DNA of 64,000 nt from Branchiostoma floridae. Lineage: Eukaryota; Chordata; Leptocardii; Amphioxiformes; Branchiostomatidae. The translations under genes were made by a program, and so were the position numbers. The notes beneath the pieces are model-generated. The model saw only the letters and a program-made list of their open reading frames with translations. It was not told where the DNA came from and ran no database searches. Shown here piece after piece: positions 1 to 15,000 of the stretch; positions within the stretch are counted from its first letter, which is position 1; every line of letters begins with the position of its first letter. The stretch is taken from contig NC_049986.1 in the NCBI RefSeq assembly GCF_000003815.2, positions 12,841,876 through 12,905,875 on the forward strand. The letters are read 5' to 3'.

Positions 1-3000
1 ATTGTTCAAACATTTTGCTTGGAGAGAAGGGACGTATGAAAGACTACAGCAAAAATGGCCTTCTAGAATTTAAGTTTGCTTCAGATGAGTGCAGTTACAT
101 GCACAAAACATCATAATATTTCACTGGGGCCACCTTAAAACGACCTGCTTGTACTGTGCCACTTTAGGGTAGCAGTGTAAGTTTTATCCACACACAACTA
201 AAACCCCATCAAACTGTTTTCTCCACAAACCTTTATCAACAATTAATCTAGCTGCCTCGATTTATAAACATTAGATAGAACAACTGAACATTTGACGAAG
301 GTTTAAAACTGTACATATAGGTAAATCTTAAAATGTTCATGGTTATTTTATGTTTTGCCATTTTCACAGTGCATTACAAAATAATGACATCGCAAATATG
401 TGTTTTTTGGTTACACCAATTGTTTCAACTGTGAAGTTTAAAAAATACTAGGAAAATCATTTCCACTCCTACCAAATTCAATGCCTAGTACTAATATAAC
501 TGGATTAACGACAACTGAGTGCTAAGTTGAAAGATCAGAAGGTGTAGAGGCCTAGAAGCTCCCCCTACCTGCTGAGGGTTGACACTGTTGGCAGCGTTGG
601 TGATCCCATCCAGACATCTGCCGATGATTGGGATGACCTGTCTCTGTGTCTCTGCAAACTTGGCCATGACCTCCCCCATCCTGGTTATTCTCTGCTCATC
701 CATTTCTTGGAGTTGCTATAAAACAAATACGCACATAAGATACTCTCATAAAGATATGATTTTGACAATGGTGAGGGAACATATCACAACTACACTGTGG
801 ATGATTCAATGTCTACAAAGCACAGTACAGTTGTACTTTGTGTCTAGGAGTATCTATTTTCGTAGAATCAAAATTATTTTCATACTTACAGGCATTTTTC
901 ATGGCTCTAAGACATTTTCTAAGTTATGTTTTAGCAAGAGGACATAACTTTGGAATGGCAGGAAAACTTGCATCTAACTATGTTCAATCCCTTTTGAAAC
1001 TATTGATAAAACATTGCTCCAAAACCGTGTTGATTTAGTTTTAAATCTAGGAACCAACTGTGGCCTTGTACTGAAAGATGGAAATTTTGGTGGTTTTATT
1101 TTTAAGGCTTTCTTGGTAACCTCTCCACCAGGTCTTCTTGACACCAGGAATACACCTCCCTTGTATGACTACAGTAGTACATACTACAGAACTAAATGGA
1201 AATTATCTCCCTTTTCCCTTTCTGAAATAAAAGCACAGTGAATGACTTAACAGGAATTTTGTGAAGTGACTAACCTGAAAGACTGCAGGCATGTATGTAG
1301 AAAAGTGGTCACTCTGGTACTTGTTTGTCTGCTGTAGCTGGGCAGCATATTCACTCTTACATTGGTCACTGGTCTGGGTTTTCTGCTGAGCAGTTACACG
1401 GGCCTGCAAGTTCACAAGGATAGAATTGTGTCAGCAAACACTGTACTACATGTAGAGCCAGGGGTTTAAATCCTGTCACAGCTCTGAACTTAAATGTGTT
1501 GTATGTGAAATTGGTAGCAACAAGTGAAATTAAATGTGGTAGCAACATGTTGTTACATAGAAAATGTTGCTACTCCTTGCAGACATACTCATTGTATACG
1601 TTTCTCCAACCTACAATTGATGGTGGGAAAATATTTCTGTCCATTGTGTAATAAAAAATGACTTTTGACATCCAACTTTGCCTTCAACATAAAGACACCA
1701 ACATCATATTGCTCCCTATCATGTGAACTAAAAATTTCCATTGGACCTCAATTTTACTGTGTCAAACAATGGAAACTACTAGTAACTACAGTATGCAGTT
1801 TAAATTTAAAAGAGTTAGATTTGTGTTTCTGCACTGTACACATTTGGCAAGAGCTTGACTTAGGACTAAAAAGAATTATACACGGAGGGCTATGCTGTGA
1901 CCTGTGAAAGTTTAAGTTGCCATCTGCTAATTCAAATCACAGCTTAACCTCAAAGTTTGTGTACGAATGCATGCCAAAGTTCCAAAGTTAACACATGCAG
2001 CCACCTCCGGTGATTTAAAACCTTGATAAGTTTCCAACCACCTTTGTTTGGTAGTGACAGGGCTCCTGCCAGAAACAGGAGATCCTAGTTTCTAAGCCAA
2101 GTTGGCACTGGACAGACGACGCCAAATTTTGGCAAACCAAAAGGTGCATGGCCTTCAGCAAACTTGGCAAAAAATGAAGAACCAGTAGTGTGTAAAACAC
2201 TCCATCCCGAGCCAAACTGACTTTGGGGAATCTTTCAAACAGCAGTAACATGTAGCTATCAGATGGTTTTGACATTGCAATGGAACAAACATGGCAATAG
2301 GACACATGTTTAAGCAGCAATTTGCACCACACTGTGCCAAGTACATGTGACATAATGACATTGTTTACATTTCTATCCGGTTCTCCATTCGGTGGCAAAC
2401 TGTCAAAGAACAACAGTTACTGCTAATAACTGAGGATGTTTTCTCAAATATAACGAGTTCCCCTAAATGACATAGTTGGTTTGTAATGCTTTTGAGTTTC
2501 AAAAATTGCATTCAAGATACATTATGCTGAGTATTACAGAAAGCAGAACTCCATTTCATTTGAAACAAATTGTTGAAAAATACAACAGTTCTGTAAAAAA
2601 ATTTAATTTTCATTCAGCAGTTAAGATGAGTGAGTACAGAGGTTCTGGTAACATTTTTTGTGACAAGTTCTTGTTCCTGTTACAACACCAAGTACATGTA
2701 TGTTCAATCCTCCTAGCGTCAGGTGAATTTGCAGATCCATTTGATAACAAAATAGTGTGTGTGAGTAGAGCTGATTCAATCAGCCTTGACACTTAAGGGG
2801 TTGAAACATGTACATTGACTTCTGCATGCTCACCTTTTCCACATCAGCTTTTGTGACGTTGTTATCGTTGTCTACCTTCTCGTATTGACCCTGCGCCCGC
2901 TCCGCTTCTCTGAAATGCTTTTCGTAATTTTTCTTCGACTGAAAAGGAAGACAAATTGCTGCGTGTCAATTTATTTCAAGACTACAGGAACTACCTCTCA

Positions 3001-6000
3001 TAGAGCAATGAGACACAGCAGTGAGATTGCTACATTATTTATTCGAGAGGTCAACAAGATGAAAAAGTCTTTAACGGTTTGACCTGATAATAAAGATAGT
3101 GTCAAGTGCTTAAATATATCAGGCTACAGAATGGCATAAAAAGTCATCTGACTCATGCAAACAGTGCTAAATCTCACCCTCCAAAACAAATATATCAAAG
3201 GGGTCATATGCACTTGAATAGGCAGACGATTTATAGTGGTACAGCTAGCACATAGACACCCACCTTTTCTAGATCCTTGAGTGCAGAATCGTACTTGCTC
3301 TCCAGACTATTGCCTTCTGTTACATGCTGGAAAATAGTATAAAAAGTTCTGTCTCAGTTTAAAGAATGGCCTGACCTGATAGTCAAAGATATCTAGTGTC
3401 AATGTTCTTGTAAACTGTCCGGTGTTGCTGAATTGGAGTTTTGACAGATTTTCCTTTCACCACATACCGTAAATGCTGGTTCAGCATGACATAAGCACCC
3501 TTTTACGTTTACTAAACAACTCTCATTGTGTAAGTTTATACTGTTAATCATAGCAGAATACAATGAATGAAAAGTGCCAAAACTTTTGAAAAGAATAAGC
3601 CCCTTTGGCATGCTCAGGGCTGTTTTGATTTGGTGATTCTTCCTGTGGACATGACATTTTTTCTCTGTGTGTGAATTTTCCTACCATGAACAATCTTCAA
3701 ACTCACGATGACTAAACATTAACAGAGAAATACATTGCTATTTATATGCAGCATCCTAAAATGGTCATGCACAACCTACGTTTGTAGCATTTGCCCACCA
3801 TACAATCTCGCTATAAAGCAGTTTGAACAATGTTACATGCATACATGTACACAGCTTTTAAATACATATTTGACGTTTACCTTTTTCTTTTCTGCTTTTA
3901 TTTGGGTGACAAGAGAAGCTATTTCTTTGACGACATTTGACAGGAGGTTCTCAGCGATGACCTCATGCTGCCCTGCAATGTCGTTAACCTCGTTAAGCGT
4001 GCTGGCAAACGCCTTGTATGTTGAGTACTTGTAGTCATCTTCATCTTTCTTCTTGGGCTGATACTTCTTTACCAGGCTCCTGGTAAAAGATATCCATTTG
4101 AAATTGTGAAAACTCAGACATATGATATATATATATTAATACAACAACAAAAGAACAGCTTGTAAAATCGTTGATATAAAAAATAGCATACCCATCATCT
4201 AAATGTGCAAATCTGGTAGCACATAATAATCATTATGATGTAGTACATGTAAGTGAGGAACATCTTCTTATGTTTTCATACCCTTTCCCCCCCATCCCTT
4301 GTACCCGGGATCTTTCATCTTCCACTGTCTCCAAAAAAGAAGTGGAACCCACTAACCCAGGACACCTGCTATATTGTATTTTGCACTGTTTGGACCTTTC
4401 ATCTGACCTGCAATTAGCCAACAGGCATTTATTCTATTACTGTGAACAATTTTTTGAGCACACATGAAATTTCAGTCAAATCATACTTTTTCATAAAGTT
4501 TTACAATATACTTGACATATCTCATGTATGGAAATGTCACCATTACCCATGTAATACACTCATTTCTAAACCTAATGACAGTCATGATTTATCCAGGGTA
4601 TAAATGACCGTTGAGACAGTAGAGATGTTATCTAAACTAAAGCATATAGGCTACCCCTGTTCCATTTACATGTTAATTGTTTTAGAAGCCATAAAATGCT
4701 CCATACATATTTCATATGTACTATGAACCTTAATCATAAATCTGTTTACTGAACTTATTTGTGCAAACACTACATAAGAACCAATTTCAACACATAATTA
4801 CAAAATTCAGCCATATCTTTCCCATTTCTATCAAAACCTACCATACTAAATTGTAGTACCTGGTACAGTTAACATTACAGCATAAATATGCTAATCAATA
4901 ACTTTAAGTTAGAATTGAAAAACTCATATAGAGCTACAATACACCAGACATGAAATATCATTTTTTGTTTCCTGGTATAATTTGGGACACTAAGTAAGGT
5001 GCAATATTACAAACTGTTCATATTCTTTGCTGTGATCTTGCAATTTTCTTCTGCCAATTTCATGTAGTAGGTTGGATTTCATGCACTGCTGCCCTCACTT
5101 GAGCTGCATGTACAACTCATTACAAGTTACAACAAATGTTGAATGGAAACTACATTACAAGTAATCAGGGCTGAAAATATCACACTGCAATTTACAACCT
5201 GCAAAACAATTTTTGAGACTGCAAAGAAAAATTTGGGCCCAAACCAACTGGGAACAGATTTGAACCTGGGCTGATTGTTTAAACACATCAGGACAAACAA
5301 ACAAACCAAAAACAATACCTCAAGTTTTATGGAGGCAAGTACATGTAGATGTAACTTGCAGTTTGGCAAGATAGAAGAATAGTGTCTTGGCATTATGAGT
5401 TATATGTTGTAGAAAACAGAAAAACATAAGTTTAACAGGAAGTTGTACTTCCTGCCCTTGATGTAGCTGAGTCAGTATGATGTCACCCTCTCTAGGGGGG
5501 AGGGGGGTTGATTTGGTAATGGCTTGGATTCTGTTTATTATTGGGATATCCCACTGGGAGAAAGGTTCTCTCTCTAAGTACACATTGACAGGTGGATGTG
5601 TTATATGGGACCATATAAGTCTAGACAGTAAATGAACTGTAGGGGATGTAAGATAGTCTACTACTAGTAGGCCAGCATAGAAAGTGGTTGGAGTTTAAGA
5701 CCCCATTCACACTCAGAAAAATGATTCGGATAAAACATTTATCCGAATAAAAAAAATTCTATCCGATCCAAAATTGCGTTCACACTCGTCTCCGGCAATC
5801 CGATTAGTGCGCTCTCAGTCTTATCCGAATGAAACATTATGTTGAGGTCAAAGGGTAACGTCAGTTCTTACAGCTCACAATGGTGGGAATCCACCAACTT
5901 TTGATGCTGTTGTTCCTCTGGAGAATGTTCTGTAGTCGTAGAAGGGAACGCAATCAACGGTCTTTGATCGCCAGAAGGTTTCACCGACAAAGTCTTCTGC

Positions 6001-9000
6001 ATATTGGGATAGCTGTAGTACAGCTCAGATTTACGTCACCAGAGCGGCAGACAGAACGATCTGGGAGCGGGAGCGAAGCCATGATTGGTGGAACAACATT
6101 GTGCTTTGAACATTTTCAGAGTCGGACTGGCAGAAAAAAACTTCTAATTGAGCAAACTCACCTTTGATAAGTTGCATCCTATCCACTTAAAGTGAATCCT
6201 ATCCACTTGCGCGTTCACACTGCTGAATCGTACGAATCGAGACTCCCCGCGGCGCAGTTTTATCCACTTCCCGGAGTTCTATCTACCTCCCCGAGGTAGA
6301 TCGCGAGGGATTCGAATCAATGAAATCCAAGTGATTTGGGAGCGTTCATACTGCTAAGTTTTATTCGGATCGGGTAGTTTTATTCGGATAACATGTTTTA
6401 TTCGAATCGTTTTTCTGACTGTGAATGGGGTCTAAGATATGGGTGGGACATTTTTACCCTGAGAATTATGGTCTCATATTCCTCACTAACTAACCATATA
6501 CAACAAAGAATTTGTAGCCAAATGGCTACTACTTTGATAAGGTATATTGAGAATTGCTACTTGCAGTTGTACATTGTTATAGATGTATTATTTATGGCTG
6601 GAATATCAACAACCTATGTTGCCTACATCCAACAATCTAATATTAAGGTTAAGGTTAAAAAGTTGTTGTTATTAATTCTTCAAACATAATCTTAGGAGAG
6701 AAACAGCCCAATCAAAAAGTTGAGGAAGTATCAGCTTACACAAACATATTCATTTCACATCATATTTTTCTGATGACTACCTAACCAAAACCTTAAATAC
6801 ACTACAATTTCATTTATTTTTTAACTTACAAAGGGGAAAAGAGGCTTCTTGTGGCATTTTAACTTCCTAGTTGAAAGGTTGCTACAAGCCAAAAAAACAC
6901 CACAAACATTTCAAGATTTGTAGTTTTCCCATAAGGCATATCAATGGCATTCTTCAGCTATCCTATTTGCCTTCACTTGAAAACCTGGTACATAATGTAG
7001 CTAATATACCCAGGAGACAACCTAGATCTGTTCACCTCTGCAGAATTCAAGCCTTTATGGACTCATTTCCCTAATTTGACAACAGGGGATCAGCCTGTCA
7101 ACTGGTGCTGATCAGTCAAAATTATATTTATACATACATAATGGGTAAAACCACTTCTCCATTTTGAGGAAGGTTGTTTTTCAAACAATGAATTTTCTAC
7201 GTCAAAAACGAGTTACTTGTCAATGACGAAAGATAATGGCTGTCTGAAACGTCTGACCGTTTCAAAAATCATACCAAGTGGCTTGAGTAACTGCTTTTTG
7301 GCGTATATCATTACCTGGATATCTAACCTTCATTGACGTATAATCAATTGTCTAGTTGAGTTGTATATTTAGGTCTAAGCCATGAAAAGATGACAGGCAA
7401 AAATTATTATAGTTTCTAATCTCCAAGCAGATGTTGTGGAGGCTAACTTGTTATGTTTTCCTAGATGCCCTTTCTTGAAGATAGCCTGCGTACCATCCTA
7501 GTTATTTTTCCCTTCCCCATACTCGCCCCTAACCAACTATAGTCATCTAACTAGGATGACACCCGGGCTATCCCCAGGAGGAAGCTTGGTACAAAATAGG
7601 GAAGAACGAGAAAACAGAAGAATTTACCCTCCCTAACATCTGCTTGAAACTGCCTACCACACTATTGACATACTTGTCAAGTGACGAGTTCTGACAACTG
7701 TTAGATCCTAAAGCACAGTTTCAGCATTTCTCAGGCTAATCAAAATGGACATGAAAAATAACATAGATGCTGTGAATCTTCACCAAATAGCTGATGTCTT
7801 TTACAGCAAGAAATAGTAGATATGTTGTTCAGTAACACAAAGCACACAGATATCTAGTAAAAATCATAGTTTTCATATGTAACCTAGGAATCTGTATGAT
7901 TAGGGGAATGGGACAATGTTTGACTTTCAAGAAAGTATGACTTCGTACAAACATTTTATAACATACGAAAAGGGCACACACACCCTAAATCAATTCTGAC
8001 ATATCCGTCACATTTCTGGATCACAACCCAAGCAGATAATTGACTGAATAGTGAATACCCTAATGACCCAAGCAGAATTCACATCACCTTTTCTGTTATA
8101 AGTACCTAAATGGATAATCCCCATGCGATTTCAGATCCACATAATCAAATTTTTAGGTTTCTCTTTCAACAAGTGATATCTAACTTTTAAAAGCGCTCCA
8201 GAAAATTTCAAAATGAATATACAACTTCAAGTGTTACTTACAAGTGGCAAGCTAACAGAAGATGCCAAAGGAAAAAGACAACCTTACTCAAAACTTCATG
8301 TCATTTGTGTGGTCATGCATGAGGGATCTTTTAACCATAAAAGTGCAGAAAATTATCAAAAGAGCACTGTAGAATCATTTATTTTCACAGGGATTGCATT
8401 ATTTGTGGTAATAGGCTAAAGGAGGTTTTTGCTGAGTTTTAAGTCTGTGGTTGAAACAATTCTGCAGTACACAACTAACATATTGATAAGTAATACACTG
8501 GAAACATTTTTTTGCAGTGTTATGAACTAGCAGTAGAGAGGTCATCACTGCATTATGGTGCATACATTTCAAGATTTACAGTACGAAGACTGAGGTACAT
8601 TTCTATTGAATACCAGGCCTTACCTGAGCTTTTTGGCATATTCCAGTTCAATGGAGCAGCGATCCCTGACAAACTGGCAGTACCTCTCACAGAACTCGAT
8701 CCCGTCCTGCGTCTGCTTCTGTATTCTGTGATACTGATCCTGGAAGACATCAGAGAAGACACATCAATCTGATGCATAAAGTTGGTCTTAGAACCATGCA
8801 GCTGATGACTGGAATTGTTCGGCTCTTTGGACAGCTAAATTTGCCAATAAAACAGTATCATGCTAGCAAATGGTCTATATTATGTATCAATCTATAAATG
8901 ATGCGAGGAAGATGTTCCTATGATGTTGGATAGACCAGCCAGCTATAACAACAGACATGAAATATTTTATCATTTCAGTTTTTCTTGAACAGACATAGGC

Positions 9001-12000
9001 ACATCACCTTCTTATAGTAAGTTATGCAGCTTTCTCTTTCTCTCTCTGAATTTCTAGGAGTAGGATACTTGGATATCATTCTTCTACATTGTATATCTAC
9101 AAGTAAAATTATTTACATTATATGATTAACAGTAGCATATCTATATCTCATTAGTGTTGTCACTATCTATAGTATAATTCATGAGGAGGTCGCGGGTTCA
9201 GACATACCAGACAGGGATGGCACAACGTTCATTTATCAGCGACACAACTTTGCTCACAAATCAAGTCACAGCGCACGAAAAATCTGATTACGACAAAGGT
9301 GAGCGCCTTCTGCAATCATCTTGAGAGACAGCCAATCTAATACTAGTCAGAGTCTCACCCATAACTGTCATTCTGTTTTCAAACTATCAACAATCACCAG
9401 TGTGGTGGTAATGTTTTGATTGAAGTATTGACTACTAATACATTGCCTATGGCCCAGGAGGCTAATAAAAGGGAAAAACATTTTTCCGAAGTCGAAATGC
9501 AGTAACAGGGGAGGTCCTGGAATGTTATTCACACAGAATGGCATCACCATCAAATGAAAGTCCAATAATTGAATCAGTCTCTTTCCACTGGGATGTACTG
9601 GTGGCACCAGCTGAATACAAAATAATGGATTTTGGGAGCAGGATAAGAGGACACAAGGCATTAAGCCTGTTATCAAGTCTGGCCGTCAGCCATTTCAGTG
9701 GCATGGATGAGAGCAGTGGATCTGGGCATGTTGGTGCTGTTTACATACATTGTGCGTACTACATGTTCCTGTAATCCTGTTGAATAATGGGAGGAATGTG
9801 CGATGCATAAGACGACAATGGGTGATGACACATTCCAGGGTGACGTAACTGTATGTCCTAGGCTTTTCTCTATCAGATTTTGATAATACGTGTCGAGGTA
9901 AATAAATGTCATTTGCCATGTTCAAAATCTGACTGGTATACAACAAAATTGAAAAAAAACTGAAAATATCAAATGTTATACTGTTACAAAATATAATAGT
10001 ATTACCCCACGGTGCCTCAAAATATATACATATATGACTCTCTTCTCCTTACATAAATTGCATCAGAGTATTTATAGAATAACACAAAAGTCTTGAAAGT
10101 TCAGGTCAATGCTATATCATGTTGTGCTTGAACTGAAATAACTGTGCTATCATTTGTGAATTGTGCTTTTCATATAGATTAACCTTGGCTGCCAACAACA
10201 GCATTGCAAACAAAAGTGACTCTTCATGCATATATTGAGCCATTCACACTTCATCCCTTATGGGGAGGGAGTTGTTTTCCGGAGCTGCGCAGAAAGTGCC
10301 CAGTGCCTACCCTTAGCCTGTTTCTTTTAGATAATTTTTTTCCCTGGGCAAATTTCGATCACAAAGGTCTATATTTCTGCAAGAGTGACTGAAGCATGTA
10401 TATTTTTAAAATCTTGCCAAAAATTGTGACCTTTGGCATGCTTTGACCTATGAGTGACCTTCATATTCGAGACTGGCACATGGACTGATCCATTAGGGGA
10501 GGGGGTGCAATCCTGACATCATGACAATCATCTGGCTGTAGCTCGTTAAAATGCCGGAGTTGAACTCGGGCTTTTTGAACCAAAACAAACCTAACAAATC
10601 CAGCTTTGCAGTGGGGGTAAAGACTTGAGGTTTGAAATGTAGATAAATGTGTTTTTAAGTGATTGTTTGACATGGCTTAACCATGTAGGGAATGGGCAAT
10701 TCGATTTAGCAGCCCCTCCCCTTATGAGTGTACCACACACGAACAGTCAACACTTGGCATTATTCCAGTTGCCTGATAGTATTTTTAACCCTTTCCCTAC
10801 TGAGGTACCCTTTTGGTGCAAAGTTTGCATTGGCTTCAGGGTCAGGAGCAGGGACGGGGTTAAGGGAAACATAACCTGACAGAGGATACCACCAGGATGG
10901 CCATATTAGGGCCTGTCATGGATATATGGGTATATGGAACCCATAAGAGGTATTGGCTTTACAAAGACCCCATAGATAAAGAAATGACATAACATATAAC
11001 ATTTCATCTAGTCAGAAATACCTTGGCAAACAGGATATATCTATCAATCATTTACCAACAGAATCGCCAAAGACAATAAACAATATTGCTTATCATATAA
11101 CATTAGATTACAATTGGTTAAACATGCCTCTAGTTAAGAATATACACTAATTCTCTTGTGAATATTTTATGAGTCTGATCATAACTGGTAATTTGAATCT
11201 ATCATCAAATTGCAATTTGGACATTCTTTTATCGATTAACAGCCAAAATTTCGGTAATCTAATTAGGAAAGTCTGATACAAACTACTGTACTAACATGGA
11301 CTACACAGCTAGCACTCTTAATAGATACAAAGCCTTCGGCATAGGAGAGAAAAAAACTGCTACCAACCCGTAACCAGCTAGACATCATACATATCTAGGG
11401 GGCGAGGTGGGAGAGATGCTCATAAGTGGTAGTGACCGACCAAGAACCTATGGCTGAGTGTTGAGTGTTGACATGTACATACGTACATCTAGTTGTTTCA
11501 CATCTGATCCAGATGTTTATCTTTTCTTGCATCCTTTCTTGCTCTAACATCATCCCTTTATCTTGGCCCACTTTGATGTGATATCCTTCCCAAGGTTCCT
11601 GTGGAAGGTCCAGCTACCAGGGGAGAGGAACCAGTGACCTATACAGCAGGACTTGACCTGAATTGATGATTTGTAACAGATACATGTACACGTCAAGTGC
11701 ACTAGTACATGCACTGTTCTGCTTGTGTCTTATAAGTTACATGGGGACCTGCATGCCAATTTTCTGTATGGTGTAGGCAAGCAAATTTTGCTTTATGATA
11801 ATTTCAGGGAAAGTTTTTTTGTCCACGTATATCATAGCAAGATGGCCTCATACTTCCTGAATTTAGCACAAACTGCACAATGCAAAGGCAGTCCTACTGA
11901 ATTTAGTATGATGTATTGCCATTCATTAACTTAATGTATGTATCAAATTTAAATATGTCATTTTTTTCATAAGTCAGAAGTGATGTACAATGTACTTCTT

Positions 12001-15000
12001 GAATTTTCTAGAGTATTCAAAAACTGCTGTAAAACATATTTGCGTATATGCACAATGTAGCATCTCACCAAACTGGACATGCCATAAATGACTTCCATGT
12101 TGCACACATGATTCTAATTCCAGGGCCAGTGAAACCTACACTATAGATGTTTAACAGCAGGGAACCCTTGTTTTAGATTACAGTAAATTTGAGTAAGCAA
12201 CAACATTCCTGCACAGAATACATGAGATTTTCTCCATTAAGAACCAACTTAACCTGCCATACAACATACACCAGTGTAAAAAGGTTAAAAGGCTATCAAT
12301 AAACATTTAGATTACATGTGGCATCTCAAGCAAAGGTCCTGACATCTCAGATATCCTATGGGATAGGGGATCAAAGTATGACCAATCGCTTAAGCATTAA
12401 AGAAAACACTTGGCCCCCATGATGATAAATTACATCTTAGAGCAAAGGGGCACAGAGTGGGTGATGTCTTGATGTTACAAGATCAGTACATGTAAATGCA
12501 GTGATTTCTTTCTTAATTCTTGGGCCTTACCTTCTCTGCAGTCATACTAAAGGAACAAAAATAACATCATCTTATCCCATCTCACTGTTAGTCAGTGGAA
12601 ATCAAAAGTAACTCAGCAACAACTTTGAAATCACCACTGTCCTCACATTTGCTCAATTGACAAAAATGTTTACTTCCTCCATCATAAATGCATACAAAAG
12701 CTTGAATCCTTGACTTGGTGCTTGGGCATTGAGGTGTGCATTTGAGGTCACAAATGCAGGCCCTTAATGAAAATTGGATTAATTGTAGTGAGTGGACTTT
12801 TTTCTTGGAAATCAAACTTATATATTTCTCTTCATATTCAGTTTGGTGAGTCGTACATGTGACATGACCGTTTGTTTCCACAGTCATTGCTTGAAATGTA
12901 ATACTAGTGCATGAGTCATTCCTTCTTTGTTGCTTGTCAAATAATCAGTGGCATTTCAACCAAGACATCTGTAACAGCAACATGCAATGCAAATCTACAA
13001 ATCAGTTAACAATATACATTGTCGTACTGTACATTCCTGATTCCTGACAGTCAAAAAACGACATATTTATAAACAGTGATAAAATGACAGATATATGATC
13101 TGCTCACTGAAGCAAATAGCTTGACCTTGTAAGAGTTGCCTCGGGCAGGTACTGTGTACACACCCTGCCTCTAATCTCACTTTGAACAGGAAGGACCAAG
13201 GCCACAATTTCCTTTCATCCTTTCATCAAATTGTACTAATTCTGATCTACATGTAAAAGTCTGAATGGAAAGGCTACATTCAAATGTATAATGATAACAA
13301 TGAGGCTAGTTCTAGTCCTCTTCTTGAAGTAACAGTAATGGATACACAGACATTGCACATTACTTCGTCAGTGGCTTATCTACATAGATTTACACAAAAC
13401 TATTCTGTTCCCACCATTATTTAGATAGGGTCCTTCAAAGTCATGTATTAAAGAGAATGGGCACCAACGGTTTTTGATAACAATTTCTGACTGTCACCAC
13501 GCTGATAATACATGTACATGTACCTTCTAATTAGAGATTATACAATACATGCAATTGTACATCAATTGTACATCATGCCATGAACATGATATTAGGTTAC
13601 ATACGTAACATCTACCCTGGTTTTCCTGTCAGTTATCCTTGTATCCAGAACAGGAAGCTACTGTACATCTATCCCTCTGATTTTACTGATAGTCTAGACA
13701 TGTAGTTTGATATAACCACACAAGTTGCACACAAGAGCAGGGGGTACCTGCTAACAGAGGAAGGGAAGCCTTGCAGCCTGCCTAGTCACTTCCTCCTGCA
13801 TGCATGCAACCATACAACCACTGACAATTGTAATAGCAGTGACTTCCTCAATTCATGTGCTGTGACAAATGCAAGGAGAATTTTCTTTTTCCACGTTTGA
13901 AGTATAGAAACACCTTTGTTGAAAAGAACAAAGCTATATTTCCTCTGTTCTTCCTCTTTAACATTTCACTTTTACTTTTTTATGTAATTACGTAACACTG
14001 CTTTATTCATTGCGTGTTTAAAATAAAGAATACAAAATACAGTCTACATATTTCAAGCTGCAGCAAGTACAATCATTTTGTAGCTTCATATTGTAACTTA
14101 TGTAAAGGATTTAGTGTATCACTTTTACAGTACAAACAAATATTGCTTCTGTCCTTTTTCAACAGAAACTTAACCACAAAGCCATGGGTGTTTTATGGCA
14201 ATGACATGAGGCCTTTAAATAGGCAAAATGCTGCAACCCAAGTACTTAAAATAAACAAGTCATTGTTGTGTTATACCACAAGTGTTGCTACACTATCCAG
14301 GCTTAGGGTTGCCTTGGTACAATTTAAAGTCAAGGTTAAGTAGGTCAAACACTGGAAGATGGGTAATCTCAGGGCAAGACTAAAGGCTGTCTTGTGTCTT
14401 GTGTAGTAACCCTACATGCATTTGGTAATAAAATACATTAACAGGTGTTCAATTGTTTGGTCAGCACTAAGATAATGTTACATTTCCCCATTCTAGTATG
14501 TTAAGGTTTTGCCAATAGTATGGAGATTGGAGTATCAACCCAACACATAGCTTTCTGGCAAACCAAATGGACGTTACAACCTGTCAGTGTGCTGGAATTT
14601 TTGTTTGAAGTTAGACTGGGACAGCTGGAAGATAAATGCTGCAGGGTGATGTATTTTGCATCAGAAAGAGGGTGTTACCCCGTCAGCGGGTTGTCGCGGG
14701 GACACTGCTTATTGAATTTCGATGGCATCGTCTGTCCCTCTGGAGTTTTCCACAGGCTGAATTCTTGCTGTTTTTTTTTAATATCCAAACCATTCCTTGA
14801 CATCTTGGACAGCTCCTACAGAATGCCAAGACGCTGTCTGCGATTTGGCAAAGACTTGCTAATGGGGAACCTAAAGGTTGTTGGAGCCCGGCCGGTTAAA
14901 CATCTCGTCTGCTATCTAAATATGCAGAGTGTTTACACTGAGAGGTGACCTGCGAAAACACCGGCTGGAGTCAAAATAGACAACCTGTGGCTTGGTCGAG

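Noticed and set aside
2015..2413. 132-codon minus-strand frame between FNBP1 exons
   Set aside because: Sits in an intron between exons that join perfectly without it; Cys/Leu-rich chance translation with no recognisable domain.
9185..9215. GGTTCAGA-type box reminiscent of a tRNA T-arm
   Set aside because: No acceptor stem, D-arm or anticodon arm can be folded around it.
14520..14948. 142-codon open frame on the plus strand in FNBP1 intron 1
   Set aside because: No family resemblance, no conserved start context; it lies in the CG-rich region near the FNBP1 promoter, where long chance frames are expected.
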